NCBI RefSeq assembly: GCF_005233875.1
Contig: NZ_SZPZ01000001.1
Location: 434,001-498,000, forward strand
Source of the DNA: Kribbella jiaozuonensis
GTDB lineage: Bacteria > Actinomycetota > Actinomycetes > Propionibacteriales > Kribbellaceae
Direction: 5' to 3'
DNA length: 64,000 nt
Positions 44,296 to 51,695 of the stretch are shown here, piece by piece. Position 1 is the stretch's first letter, and the number at the start of each line of letters is the position of its first letter. Made by a program: the position numbers and the translations under genes. The notes under the pieces were generated by a model that was not told the origin of the DNA, searched no databases, and saw only the letters and a program-made list of their open reading frames with translations.

Positions 44296-44311
44296 TGGAC
44301 CAATTCGTCCA
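44296..44311. promoter_or_regulatory. TetR operator copy 1 (oxidoreductase promoter)
   Basis: TGGACCAATTCGTCCA, an inverted repeat with TGGAC/GTCCA arms, 21 bp upstream of the oxidoreductase start. The arms are the same as in the copies at 44724-44739 and 46609-46624. Confidence 0.7.
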
Positions 44312-44345
44312 CAGTAGTACTGGGTCCGTTCCGCCGACAATGGCG

Positions 44346-44699
44346 TCACGAAGCGTCGTGCACCACATCGCTGCGCGGAGCCCGGTCCGGGACTGCCGCG
44401 CCGCCCGGGTGCTCGGGGTCGACGAGCGTCCTGTACGACGGGTGGTCCGCGATGTAGTCGGCGATGAACGGGCAGAAGTTCGTCACGCTCCGTCCGGCCG
44501 CGAAGGCATCGTCGAGGGCGGCCTGGACCAGTTGGTTCGCGATGCCCTTGCCGCGATGAGCCTCGTCGACCTCGGTGTGGGTGAGTACGACGCGCTCCTG
44601 GCGCAGCCGGTATCCGACTCGGCCGACAACCTCGCCGTCGATGACGGCCTCGAATGCGCCGTCGGTGGCGTTGTTCCTGATCTGCAGCCCTGTGCTCAA
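44346..44699 (-). CDS. Small GNAT-type N-acetyltransferase (YjdJ-like)
   Basis: A 117-residue protein with the short GNAT layout: FEAVIDGEVVGRVGYRLRQ, VLTHTEVDEAHRGKGIANQL (acetyl-CoA loop R-G-K-G-I-A) and SVTNFCPFIADYIADHPSY, the YjdJ/GNAT_acetyltr_2 ending. The substrate is not known. It is divergent from the TetR gene at 44803 and shares the palindrome 44723-44740 with it. A homologue is found at 45861-46583. Confidence 0.85.
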   Translation of the reverse strand: MSTGLQIRNNATDGAFEAVIDGEVVGRVGYRLRQERVVLTHTEVDEAHRGKGIANQLVQAALDDAFAAGRSVTNFCPFIADYIADHPSYRTLVDPEHPGGAAVPDRAPRSDVVHDAS

Positions 44700-44722
44700 C
44701 GTGCCGTACCTTTCGTCTCTGA

Positions 44723-44740
44723 TTGGACTATATCGTCCAA
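44723..44740. promoter_or_regulatory. TetR operator copy 2 (GNAT/TetR divergent promoter)
   Basis: TTGGACTATATCGTCCAA, an inverted repeat with six-base arms between the divergent GNAT and TetR genes. It is the best of the three copies and its place fits autoregulation of the TetR gene. Confidence 0.75.
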
Positions 44741-44802
44741 AATCAGAGTACGCTGCAGCCCAGCTGACGCGGAGTCGGGGGCCGGACCGGTACCGTTGGA
44801 TC

Positions 44803-45438
44803 GTGACTCGATCGAGAAGCGCGCCGGAAGCGCCGCCCCGTCAGTTGACGGCGCGCGGCCTGGCGACACGGGCGCGAATCGTCGATGCGGCCGCGGACCT
44901 GATGTACGTGAAGGGCGTCAATGCAACCACCCTCGACGACGTCCGGGCGGCAAGCAGTACGAGCAAGTCGCAGCTGTACCAGCACTTCGCCGACAAGGAC
45001 CAATTGGTCCGGGCGGTTGTCTCGCGGCGCGCCGGCCAGGTCCTCGAGCGTGAGCAGGGGTACCTCGAGCGGCTCCGCTCGTTTCGCGGTCTGCAGCGCT
45101 GGCGGGACGCTTTGGTCCAACGCAACGCCCTGCAGAACGGTGCGTACGGGTGCGCGCTCGGCTCCATGGCAAGCGAACTGTCCGATCAGGACGACGAAGC
45201 CCGCAGGACGCTGGCCGAGGCCTTCGCGGAGTGGACGGGCTTGATCGCGGCCGGACTCAGACGAATGCAGGACGGCGGCTCACTCAGCAAATCAGCCGAC
45301 CCCGACAAGCTCGCGGTAGGCCTGATGGCGGCGCTGCAAGGTGGGTATCTTCTCGCCGAGACGCAGCATGACATCACGCCGATGGAGACCGCGCTCGACA
45401 TGGCGCTAGACCACATTCGGTCGTTCCTCACGAAGTAA
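44803..45438 (+). CDS. TetR-family regulator of the TGGAC-box genes
   Basis: A 211-residue regulator from GTG 44803. HTH: ATRARIVDAAADLMYVKGVN, TTLDDVRAASSTSKSQLYQH, FADKDQLVRAVV. The C-terminal ligand domain (FRGLQRWRDALVQRNALQNG, YGCALGSMASELSDQDDEAR, LQGGYLLAETQHDITPME) is of the YcdC/TetR_C-type common in AcrR-like repressors. Three matching palindromes in front of four nearby transcription units suggest a local regulon. Its last 33 bp overlap, in the opposite direction, the end of a TetR-like gene (45406-45864) that encodes only the ligand domain. Confidence 0.9.
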   Translation: MTRSRSAPEAPPRQLTARGLATRARIVDAAADLMYVKGVNATTLDDVRAASSTSKSQLYQHFADKDQLVRAVVSRRAGQVLEREQGYLERLRSFRGLQRWRDALVQRNALQNGAYGCALGSMASELSDQDDEARRTLAEAFAEWTGLIAAGLRRMQDGGSLSKSADPDKLAVGLMAALQGGYLLAETQHDITPMETALDMALDHIRSFLTK

Positions 45439-45864
45439 ATTGGCGAAGGCCTCGATGCGGTCCAGGGCCATGTCCAACGCGTCGGCCATAGGCTGCGAGT
45501 TCTGCGCGTTCTGAGCGAGGACGTATCCGCCTTGCAGAGCGGCCAGCAGACCGGTCCCGAGTTTCTGCGGGTCGGCGTCGTTGGTGAGTACTCCGAGGTC
45601 GCGCAGCCGTGCCAGTGTCTCGATGAGCAGCTGATGCCAGCTCTCGAATGCCAAGGCCAGTACTGCGCGCGATCGTTCGTCGTCGGGCAGTTGGGCGCGT
45701 AGCGTGCGAAGCTCGCATCCGTAGGAGTCGTCCTGCAGCGTATTCGCCTCGACGAGCGAGTCGCGCCAGCGCCGCAATCCACGGAGGTCTCGCACGCCTG
45801 CCAGGCGGGCTTCCTCGCGGGCCAGAACGGATCGTGACCGGTCCTCGATCGCAGCCAGATTCAT
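45406..45864 (-). CDS. HTH-less TetR-like protein (ligand-binding domain only)
   Basis: A 152-residue protein that aligns with residues from about 62 to the end of the TetR regulator at 44803: DLRGLRRWRDSLVEANTLQD, SYGCELRTLRAQLPDDERSR, LLAALQGGYVLAQNAQ and ADALDMALDRIEAFAN. The DNA-binding half is missing. The space where it would be encoded is filled by the GNAT gene, whose stop codon overlaps its ATG (45861-45864), so it has a coupled start of its own. It keeps the dimer helices, so a heterodimer with the intact regulator that cannot bind DNA is plausible (inference). It could equally be a relic. No internal stop or frameshift is present. Confidence 0.78.
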   Translation of the reverse strand: MNLAAIEDRSRSVLAREEARLAGVRDLRGLRRWRDSLVEANTLQDDSYGCELRTLRAQLPDDERSRAVLALAFESWHQLLIETLARLRDLGVLTNDADPQKLGTGLLAALQGGYVLAQNAQNSQPMADALDMALDRIEAFANLLREERPNVV

Positions 45865-46583
45865 GGTGCCGGCCGCGGCTCGGCGAGCAGATCGCCGTAC
45901 TGCGGGTTCTTGTCGACGAATCGGCTGACGACCGGGCAGTAGTTCGACACGGTTGGGTACTTCGTGCGGATGTCGTCGAGCGCGCCGCCGACCAGCGCCC
46001 ACGAAAGTCCTCGTCCGCGGTACGTCGGCTCGATCATGGTGTGCGTGATCGACAGGTGCGAGCCGATCACGTGATAGACGAGGAGCCCCGCCTGACGGCC
46101 GTCGACGAGGAGTTCGTAGTACTCGTCGCTCGGGTGGTGGACCACGGCCGTCGTCGGAGACTGCGGCGCCGGGGCGTCGACTGCGCAGTCGATGGTCAGG
46201 AGCTCGGCCAAGGGTGCCTGCCAGCCCGCATCGAACGCTTCGGTGGGAACCTCTGCGTTCCAGGTGAGGCTCGTGCCGGCGTGATTGCGGAAGTGCAGGA
46301 CGAGTCGCCAGTCGGCTTCGGTGGAGGCTGCGCGCAGTTGTACTCGTACGCTGCTCGGAAGGGAGCTGAGCATCATCGGCCGGGTCTGCAGCGGCAGGAC
46401 TGTTCGCTCGCCCAGACGTGCGGTACTCCGGCTTGCCAGCGTGACATCGAGGCCGCCGAGCAGGCGCGCGGTCACGCTGATGTCGACGGTGCCGCCGTCC
46501 ATCTCGTCCAGGCCGGCCACCGTGAGCTCGCCGCCGGCGAGGTAGAAGCCCGTTCCGTCGGGCGGAAGAACCTGATCAGTCAT
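45861..46583 (-). CDS. GNAT-type N-acetyltransferase with an extra N-terminal domain
   Basis: A 240-residue protein. The C-terminal 90 residues are a YjdJ-type GNAT domain homologous to that at 44346: YYELLVDGRQAGLLVYHVIG, ITHTMIEPTYRGRGLSWALV, TVSNYCPVVSRFVDKNPQYG. The N-terminal 140 residues are a beta-rich domain I do not recognise (FYLAGGELTVAGLDEMDGGT, RPMMLSSLPSSVRVQLRA). ATG 46583 is preferred over 46634 because the longer form would put the operator at 46609-46624 inside the gene. It is followed, with a 4-bp overlap, by the HTH-less TetR-like gene. Confidence 0.8.
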   Translation of the reverse strand: MTDQVLPPDGTGFYLAGGELTVAGLDEMDGGTVDISVTARLLGGLDVTLASRSTARLGERTVLPLQTRPMMLSSLPSSVRVQLRAASTEADWRLVLHFRNHAGTSLTWNAEVPTEAFDAGWQAPLAELLTIDCAVDAPAPQSPTTAVVHHPSDEYYELLVDGRQAGLLVYHVIGSHLSITHTMIEPTYRGRGLSWALVGGALDDIRTKYPTVSNYCPVVSRFVDKNPQYGDLLAEPRPAP

Positions 46584-46608
46584 CGCTACGTCCTCGTGCG
46601 TTCCTAGA

Positions 46609-46624
46609 TGGACTATATGGTCCA
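46609..46624. promoter_or_regulatory. TetR operator copy 3 (GNAT/HTH-less TetR operon)
   Basis: TGGACTATATGGTCCA, an inverted repeat with TGGAC/GTCCA arms, 26 bp upstream of the GNAT gene at 45861-46583. Together with the copies at 44296 and 44724 it defines a local motif TGGAC-N6-GTCCA. Confidence 0.72.
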
Positions 46625-46753
46625 CTTCAGTCAATGTAGCGCGCCGCCGGCGAGGACGCCAAGGCGGGTGGATGTCACATCGCGTCGCCCTGTTCTGTCG
46701 TTGTGGGTGACGTGCAAATGATCGGGACCAGGTCCCGGAAGGAGGCCTTCGTC

Positions 46754-47101
46754 ATGGCCGAGGACGAGGTGAGCCGCAACCTCAAGGGAATGGATGAGCT
46801 CGACTTCCACGGGTGGAACCGGGCTGACTGGCATGGCGCGTTCGCGCGGTGCCACACCGACGATGTGGTCGTCGAGCTCTCGGGGCAACCGACGACCCGT
46901 GGTCTGAAGGAGCACATCGAGGCGATGGAGGCGCTGGTCGAGTCCAACGGCGGTACGCCGGTGCAGGTCGCCTCGCATCCGATCATGTTCGGCTCCGGGG
47001 ACTGGACCTGCGTGGTCGGCGAGTTCGAAGGCGGCGGCCGGATGGTCACCATCGCGAAGTGGCGCGACGGCGCGATCGCCGAGGAGCACATCTGGTTGTA
47101 G
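46754..47101 (+). CDS. SnoaL-like (NTF2-fold) protein
   Basis: A 115-residue protein of the NTF2/SnoaL-like fold: GWNRADWHGAFARCHTDDVV, VELSGQPTTRGLKEHIEAME, PIMFGSGDWTCVVGEFEGGG and the closing strand WRDGAIAEEHIWL. ATG 46754 has AAGGAGG upstream; a longer frame from GTG 46703 lacks an RBS. Such proteins serve as small isomerases, hydrolases or polyketide-type cyclases, and many have no known role. Confidence 0.82.
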   Translation: MAEDEVSRNLKGMDELDFHGWNRADWHGAFARCHTDDVVVELSGQPTTRGLKEHIEAMEALVESNGGTPVQVASHPIMFGSGDWTCVVGEFEGGGRMVTIAKWRDGAIAEEHIWL

Positions 47102-47175
47102 GGCTGGGCAGACCGAATTGTCGGTGGGCTCGGGCACGCTGGTGGTGAAGGGTCGCCGGCGTGGAGGAGAAGTTG

Positions 47176-47616
47176 ATGGGCGCGGAGTTTCAGTTGGTGG
47201 TCGACTGTGCTGAGGCTGATGTGCTCGCGCGGTTCTGGGCTGCGGCGTTGCGGTACGAGTTCGCGCCGGCGCCGGACGGGTTCGCGACCTGGCAGGATTT
47301 CTACCGGCGGTTAGGGGTGCCGGAGAGCGAGCTGGTCGACGGTGTGGATCGGATCAGCGATCCGCAGGGGCGTGGGCCGGATATCTGGTTCCACGTGGTG
47401 TCGGAGGGCAAGGTGGTCAAGAACCGGTTGCACCTCGACATCCACGCCAGCGGTGAGTGGTCGGACCCGATCGAGGCGCGGATTCAGCGTGTTGATGCTG
47501 AGGCGGCCAGGTTGGCGGGGTTGGGTGCGACCATCACCGGGGCGTTCGAAGAAGGGCTTGACCACTACGCGGTCGGCATGAAGGACCCGGAAGGCAACGA
47601 GTTCGACATCAACTGA
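47176..47616 (+). CDS. VOC-family (glyoxalase-like) protein
   Basis: A 146-residue protein: FQLVVDCAEADVLARFWAAA, LRYEFAPAPDGF, PDIWFHVVSEGKVVKNRLHL, DIHASGEWSDP and HYAVGMKDPEGNEFDIN. This is the glyoxalase_6 type frequent in actinomycetes. ATG 47176 is supported by GGAGGAGA seven bases before it. It ends 4 bp before the convergent mycothiol-dependent-type gene. Substrate unknown. Confidence 0.82.
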   Translation: MGAEFQLVVDCAEADVLARFWAAALRYEFAPAPDGFATWQDFYRRLGVPESELVDGVDRISDPQGRGPDIWFHVVSEGKVVKNRLHLDIHASGEWSDPIEARIQRVDAEAARLAGLGATITGAFEEGLDHYAVGMKDPEGNEFDIN

Positions 47617-47620
47617 TCGT

Positions 47621-48214
47621 CTAGTTCGGCCAGTTGGGGTTGCGGCCGAGGTAGGCGACGATGCGGTCGAGGGGGTCGTCGCCGGACCACGGGATGTCTG
47701 CGGCGAACGGCGTGCCTGGAGCGCGGCGGACGTCGCCGCTGGGCACGATCTGGGCGACTGTTGTAGCGGCCTCGAGTGTGGCTGGTGCGAACGTCACCGT
47801 CTTGCCGAGGGACTTTGCGACGTCCCAGCTGTGGACGATGTAGTCGATGAAGTGGAAGCTGACAGCCTGCGCTCCCGGGAAGGATGCGTTGGGTCCGAAC
47901 TCGGCCAGCGGGAAGGTTCGCTCCGCGACACCGGGCTGGGCGAAGGCGTCGAGGACGTGCTCGGCGGACTCGACGTACGCCTTGACCGGGTCGTCGCCGA
48001 GGTCGAGGAGCTTCCAGATCGTGGGGTCGGACTCGCCGCGGGAGGCGGCGGCGAAACCGTAGTGCTGGGTGGCCATGTGGGCGAGCAGGCCGTACAGGGT
48101 CCAGGCGCGGCATGGGGTGGGCTTGGGCAGGTCGGTGTCGGTGACGGTGGTGACCAGGTCGATGCTGGTGCGGACGGCTTCGGCGTCCAGTGCGATGTAG
48201 TCAATGGTAGGCAT
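47621..48214 (-). CDS. TIGR03086-type DinB-fold protein (mycothiol-dependent enzyme family)
   Basis: A 197-residue protein: SIDLVTTVTDTDLPKPTPCR, AWTLYGLLAHMATQHYGFAA and SFHFIDYIVHSWDVAKSLG. The histidines in LLAHM and the YIVHSWD motif form the metal site of the DinB-like maleylpyruvate-isomerase N-terminal fold. In actinomycetes this fold often serves mycothiol-dependent S-transferases. ATG 48214 is chosen since longer starts enter the promoter of the divergent MarR gene. It may be controlled by that MarR protein. Confidence 0.8.
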   Translation of the reverse strand: MPTIDYIALDAEAVRTSIDLVTTVTDTDLPKPTPCRAWTLYGLLAHMATQHYGFAAASRGESDPTIWKLLDLGDDPVKAYVESAEHVLDAFAQPGVAERTFPLAEFGPNASFPGAQAVSFHFIDYIVHSWDVAKSLGKTVTFAPATLEAATTVAQIVPSGDVRRAPGTPFAADIPWSGDDPLDRIVAYLGRNPNWPN

Positions 48215-48266
48215 GTGCTTATCGTAAGCCCATGCATATGATTGCGCCAGTGCTACCTTTTTAGCC

Positions 48267-48686
48267 ATGGCAACCGAGCGCCCCGATCTGGCTGCGATGC
48301 TGTACCCGCTGGTGCGGGAACTGATCGCGCTCGAGCTGCCGGTGCTTGCTGCTCATGAGGTGTCGATGTGGGGGTATTCGGTCCTCACTGCGCTTGATGA
48401 CACTCCGGTGCGTACTCAGGCCGCGCTGGCGGAGGCGATCGGGGCGGACAAGTCGCGGATCATCGGCACGCTTGATGAGCTACAGAAGGCTGGGCTGATC
48501 GAGCGCACTCCGGATCCTGATGATCGTCGGGTGCGGCTGCTGTCGATCACGGCTGAGGGGCGTCGGGTTCGTCGGGCTGTTCGCCGGGGGATCCAGGTGA
48601 AAGAGGTGCAGGTGCTCGAGGGTCTTCCGGTGCCGGATCGGAAGACGTTCATCCGGCTCCTGCAGCAGTTGCACGCTTCACGCTGA
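48267..48686 (+). CDS. MarR-family transcriptional regulator
   Basis: A 139-residue winged-helix regulator: MWGYSVLTALDDTPVRTQAA, LAEAIGADKSRIIGTLDELQ, KAGLIERTPDPDDRRVRLLS and ITAEGRRVRR. The R-x-D-P-x-D-R-R wing is the MarR hallmark. It is divergent from the DinB-fold gene across 52 bp that contain the palindromic piece ATGCATAT, a possible operator. It probably controls both genes in answer to a small phenolic or electrophilic compound (inference). Confidence 0.88.
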   Translation: MATERPDLAAMLYPLVRELIALELPVLAAHEVSMWGYSVLTALDDTPVRTQAALAEAIGADKSRIIGTLDELQKAGLIERTPDPDDRRVRLLSITAEGRRVRRAVRRGIQVKEVQVLEGLPVPDRKTFIRLLQQLHASR

Positions 48687-48749
48687 CGGTGGAGGCCGGT
48701 CCCTCCCGCGGGTGATCCGGTCGCCGGGTGTGCTCAACAGACTGGGTGC

Positions 48750-49673
48750 ATGAGGCGAGCGGTGGTTGCGTGGGCGGTGGCGTACGGCGGTCTGCGCATC
48801 TGGTTCGCAACCGGCCATGCGCCGGCGTGGAAGCTGCCGGGCAACGACCTCCTCATCCCGAACTGGATAGCCGTCGCCGGCTGCGCCATCACAGCCCTAG
48901 CCGCAATCGTGAGCCGGCCGGGACCTCGCGTGCGGGAGGGGAAGCAGGAGCTGGTGGGGTCGCCGGAGCACGTGCCGCGGGCGGTGGATGCGCGGCGGGG
49001 TGGGGTTTGGGATGGGTGGTTGTTGTGGGGGTTGGCTGTTGGGTGGGTTGGGGCGGCGGCGTTCATCTTGCTTGACCTGGTTGCGGGGGTGTTGCCGGGG
49101 TTGGGGATTCCGTTTGATTTGTGGGGGATGGGGTGTCGGTTGGGGGCGATTCTTGGTGCGGTGCTGTTGGGCGTGACGGCGAAGGCGCAGCAACCGGCGG
49201 CGAGGCCTTGGCCGGGGTGGGTCGCGAGGGTCGGTGCGTGGCTTGCGGTGGGTGGGTGTCTTACGCGGCTGGCGGCGCAGGCGGTGGTTGGGTTTGGCAC
49301 GACGCCGTACGGCGGGAACTTGTCGCTCATCCTCTTCGAAGGCGGCTTCCTGCTTGTCGGCACGCTGTTGCCGTTCCTGCTGGTGCATCCGATCGGCCGG
49401 CGGTTCCCGCGGTGGATGCTGCTCACTCCGGGCTTCGTGATCGGCGTCGGCATGACGGCGTACTTCGGGGTCGGGTTGATCCAGATGATCGTCGCCGTGG
49501 CGCAGGGCAAACCGCCGTACGACGATGTCGGCCTGCCGGACGCGTTCTTCTGGGTGGCGGTGCCGGCGTACGTCGTCTGGGGCGCCGGTCTCGTCCTCGC
49601 CACCCGCGGGTACCAATTCGCGACCCGGAAGGCATTCGATTCGGAGTGTGATCTTCAAGTCACACACAGTTGA
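48750..49673 (+). CDS. Integral membrane protein of unknown function
   Basis: A 307-residue protein with seven or so hydrophobic segments, among them VAGCAITALAAIVS, GWLLWGLAVGWVGAAAFILL, LGAILGAVLLGVTA, LILFEGGFLLVGTLLPFLLV, FVIGVGMTAYFGVGLIQMIV and AVPAYVVWGAGLVLA. The first loop has a short charged region (SRPGPRVREGKQEL). It precedes an ECF sigma factor on the same strand. No family name is known to me. Confidence 0.72.
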   Translation: MRRAVVAWAVAYGGLRIWFATGHAPAWKLPGNDLLIPNWIAVAGCAITALAAIVSRPGPRVREGKQELVGSPEHVPRAVDARRGGVWDGWLLWGLAVGWVGAAAFILLDLVAGVLPGLGIPFDLWGMGCRLGAILGAVLLGVTAKAQQPAARPWPGWVARVGAWLAVGGCLTRLAAQAVVGFGTTPYGGNLSLILFEGGFLLVGTLLPFLLVHPIGRRFPRWMLLTPGFVIGVGMTAYFGVGLIQMIVAVAQGKPPYDDVGLPDAFFWVAVPAYVVWGAGLVLATRGYQFATRKAFDSECDLQVTHS

Positions 49674-49841
49674 ACCAGGTTCCCGTTCGCCACCCACGGT
49701 GCGGCCGCGCTGCTCTGCTCGGGGTCGATGGCCTTTGCCTATTTCACCGTGCACCAGACAGGTGCTTTGCTTCCTGTGCAGAATGGTGGCGAGCAGGCAG
49801 CCCGAACGGCGCCACAGCAGGCAACCGCAGCAGCCGAGTGA
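49674..49841 (+). pseudogene. Short hydrophobic reading frame after the membrane-protein gene
   Basis: In the same frame as the preceding gene and directly after its TGA, the sequence reads FPFATHGAAALLCSGSMAFA, YFTVHQTGALLPVQNGG and ends at TGA 49839-49841. It gives one membrane-helix-like segment and a Gln/Ala-rich tail. The only ATG in frame (49734) lies within the helix, and no RBS is seen. It may be a gene fragment; support is weak. Confidence 0.25.
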
Positions 49842-49880
49842 GCGATGTCCGACCCCACGTCCCACAGAGCAGGAGCGCCG

Positions 49881-50390
49881 ATGGCCGACGACCGGGCGGC
49901 GCTGCTGCGTGAGCTGCACGATGTGCATGCTCCGGCGCTGTGGCGGTTCGTCGTCCGGCTGACCGGCGACGATCGGCTGGCGGAGGACGTCGTACAGGAG
50001 ACGCTGCTCCGGGCCTGGCGGCGGCCGAACATCCTGTCCGAGGACGAGGCGGGAGCCCGGGCCTGGCTGTTCACGGTGGCGCGCAACCTCGTCATCGACG
50101 ACCGGCGCAGTGCCCGGGTCAGCCGGGAGGTCGCCAGCGACGACCTCCCGGAGAAGCCGAGCGCCGACCACGCGAACGCAGTACTCGACGCGTGGCTGGT
50201 GGCGGAATCCCTGGCACAGTTGTCTGAAGAACATCGGCAGGTAATCGTTCGGGCGTACTACGGGCGCCGTACGGTCACCGACATCGCCGAGGAGCTGGAC
50301 ATCCCGTCCGGCACCGTGAAGTCGCGGCTGCACTACGGGCTGCGCGCGCTGAAGCTCGCGCTGCAGGAGAAGGGGGTGACAAGTCAGTGA
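49881..50390 (+). CDS. ECF RNA polymerase sigma factor (SigL-like)
   Basis: A 169-residue sigma-70 factor of the ECF group. Region 2 is ALWRFVVRLTGDDRLAEDVV and QETLLRAWRRPNIL, with AWLFTVARNLVIDDRRSAR. Region 4 is AESLAQLSEEHRQVIVRAYY, GRRTVTDIAEELDIPSGTVK and SRLHYGLRALKLAL. ATG 49881 is favoured by GGAG six bases before it; ATG 49845 is possible. It overlaps the anti-sigma gene by 4 bp (GTGA), the usual SigL/RslA-type pair. Confidence 0.92.
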   Translation: MADDRAALLRELHDVHAPALWRFVVRLTGDDRLAEDVVQETLLRAWRRPNILSEDEAGARAWLFTVARNLVIDDRRSARVSREVASDDLPEKPSADHANAVLDAWLVAESLAQLSEEHRQVIVRAYYGRRTVTDIAEELDIPSGTVKSRLHYGLRALKLALQEKGVTSQ

Positions 50391-51049
50391 GCGACCCGTA
50401 CCGGGAGTGGGATTCGGCGTACCTGCTCGGGGCGTTGTCGGCGAGGGACCGGCGCGCGTACGAGGAGCACCTGCGTACCTGTGCCGAGTGCTCGGCCGAG
50501 GTGGCGTCGCTGGCCGGCGTGCCCGGCGTACTCGCCGCCCTTCCGGCCGAGCGCGCGCTGGCCACCATCACGGCCGAACCGCCGAACCTGTTGCCCGGTC
50601 TGGTCCGCAATGTCCAGCGCGACCGTCGCAAGCAACGCATCCGGCTCGGCGCGTTGATCACCGGCGTCGGGGTCGCGGCCGCCGCGATCGGCGCGGTGAT
50701 CGCGATCCCGCTGGCCAATGACGAGCCGCAGGGCGATTACGTCGTACTCGCACAGACCGTGAGCAGCAAGCTGTCCGCGGACGCCCGGCTGGTTCCGGAG
50801 CGCTGGGGTACGACGATCGAGATCAGCTGCCGGTACGACGAACTCGCCACGCCGAGCGAACGCGCCCGCGGGTACGAGCTCTATGTCACAGACGCATCCG
50901 GTAAGGCGTCGCTGATCGCGAGCTGGACGTCATCGCCCGGTACGACGGTGAAACCGGCCGCCACGACGAAGCTGCAGCGCAACGAGATCAAGGCCTTGGA
51001 CATCCGCAGCTCGGAAACTGGCCGGGTTCTGCTGGCTGTGCACTTCTGA
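50387..51049 (+). CDS. Zinc-finger anti-sigma factor, membrane-bound
   Basis: A 220-residue anti-sigma factor from GTG 50387. The ZAS motif is H-x3-C-x2-C in YEEHLRTCAECSAEV. A single membrane helix follows near residues 86-108 (IRLGALITGVGVAAAAIGAV, IAIPLA), and the outer domain of 110 residues is beta-rich (GTTIEISCRYDELATP, RGYELYVTDASGKASL). It would hold the upstream sigma factor at the membrane until an oxidative or envelope signal releases it. The ZAS histidine and both cysteines are intact. Confidence 0.92.
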   Translation: MSDPYREWDSAYLLGALSARDRRAYEEHLRTCAECSAEVASLAGVPGVLAALPAERALATITAEPPNLLPGLVRNVQRDRRKQRIRLGALITGVGVAAAAIGAVIAIPLANDEPQGDYVVLAQTVSSKLSADARLVPERWGTTIEISCRYDELATPSERARGYELYVTDASGKASLIASWTSSPGTTVKPAATTKLQRNEIKALDIRSSETGRVLLAVHF

Positions 51050-51199
51050 CTCGTTCCGGAAGCGAATGATCACGGGCTGTCGGGGCACCTGAAGTTTACG
51101 AACGGTTGTCGCTCGAGAGGCCGCCGATCCAGGCCCCGGTGTTCAGGGACGTGCACCGGGGTCGCGGCTTGCCGTGGCGTGACGTGGCTGGAAGAAAGT

Positions 51200-51381
51200 T
51201 CAGGCGATCCTGTAACACTCACCCCGTTATCAGCGATACACCCTGTGTAACGCCACTGAGGTTCCCGTCCCAGGTCGACCGCCCGAAGGGCCTGGGGCGG
51301 GTTCCTCTCGTTCGTCTGAGGCGCCACGGCGGCGTTATGCGCACGAAAGCCCCCGGTGATGCTCACCCGGGGGCTTTCGTG
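51200..51381 (+). ncRNA. Candidate structured small RNA
   Basis: No coding gene fits 51050-51395. It contains an 11-bp stem CCCGTCCCAGG/CCTGGGGCGGG (51264-51274 with 51291-51301, one G-U pair) whose loop holds a smaller GCCC-GAA-GGGC hairpin. A strong terminator follows at 51342-51381. The 5' end is guessed. A leader of no following gene is possible, since the next gene is on the other strand. The strand is inferred from the terminator, but that hairpin is symmetrical. I do not recognise an Rfam family. Confidence 0.4.
51342..51381. terminator. Strong hairpin terminator
   Basis: CACGAAAGCCCCCGG-TGA pairs with TCACCCGGGGGCTTTCGTG (one bulged C) around a three-base loop. On the + strand the stem begins with AAAGC and ends in GCTTTCG, so it can serve transcripts from both sides: the anti-sigma gene or the candidate RNA, and the small gene at 51396. 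Confidence 0.75.
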
Positions 51382-51395
51382 TGTGTGGTCCCTCC

Positions 51396-51632
51396 CTAGG
51401 ACGCTCTCTCCGTGCCGTCCGACGACGGCAAGGCGATCCGGTCCGCCGGCAGGCGTTCCGTCCGCTCGTTACCGTCGTCGCCCTCGTACTGCACCAGGGC
51501 GGTCCATCCAGTCTCCTCATGGTCGCGGCCGATCAGCCAGCCGCGACGCCACTGACCGTCAACACGGACGACCACATGGCTGGGCAGAGGGAGACGGGAC
51601 ACCAGCTCGGTGCCGGGCTCGAACTCAGTCAT
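51396..51632 (-). CDS. Small beta-rich protein of unknown function (78 residues)
   Basis: A 78-residue protein with regular strands: LPSHVVVRVDGQWRRGWLIG, TGWTALVQYEGDDGNERTER, LPADRIALPSS. It looks like an SH3/Tudor-like barrel. It starts at ATG 51632 and ends 15 bp from the terminator at 51342-51381. Codon use is normal for the genome. I do not know a function. Confidence 0.62.
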   Translation of the reverse strand: MTEFEPGTELVSRLPLPSHVVVRVDGQWRRGWLIGRDHEETGWTALVQYEGDDGNERTERLPADRIALPSSDGTERAS

Positions 51633-51695
51633 GGCCGAAGGTTAAGTGCTATCGACGCTGAGCGCTTCCTGAAAGCGTGTTCCCTCACACAGTTC

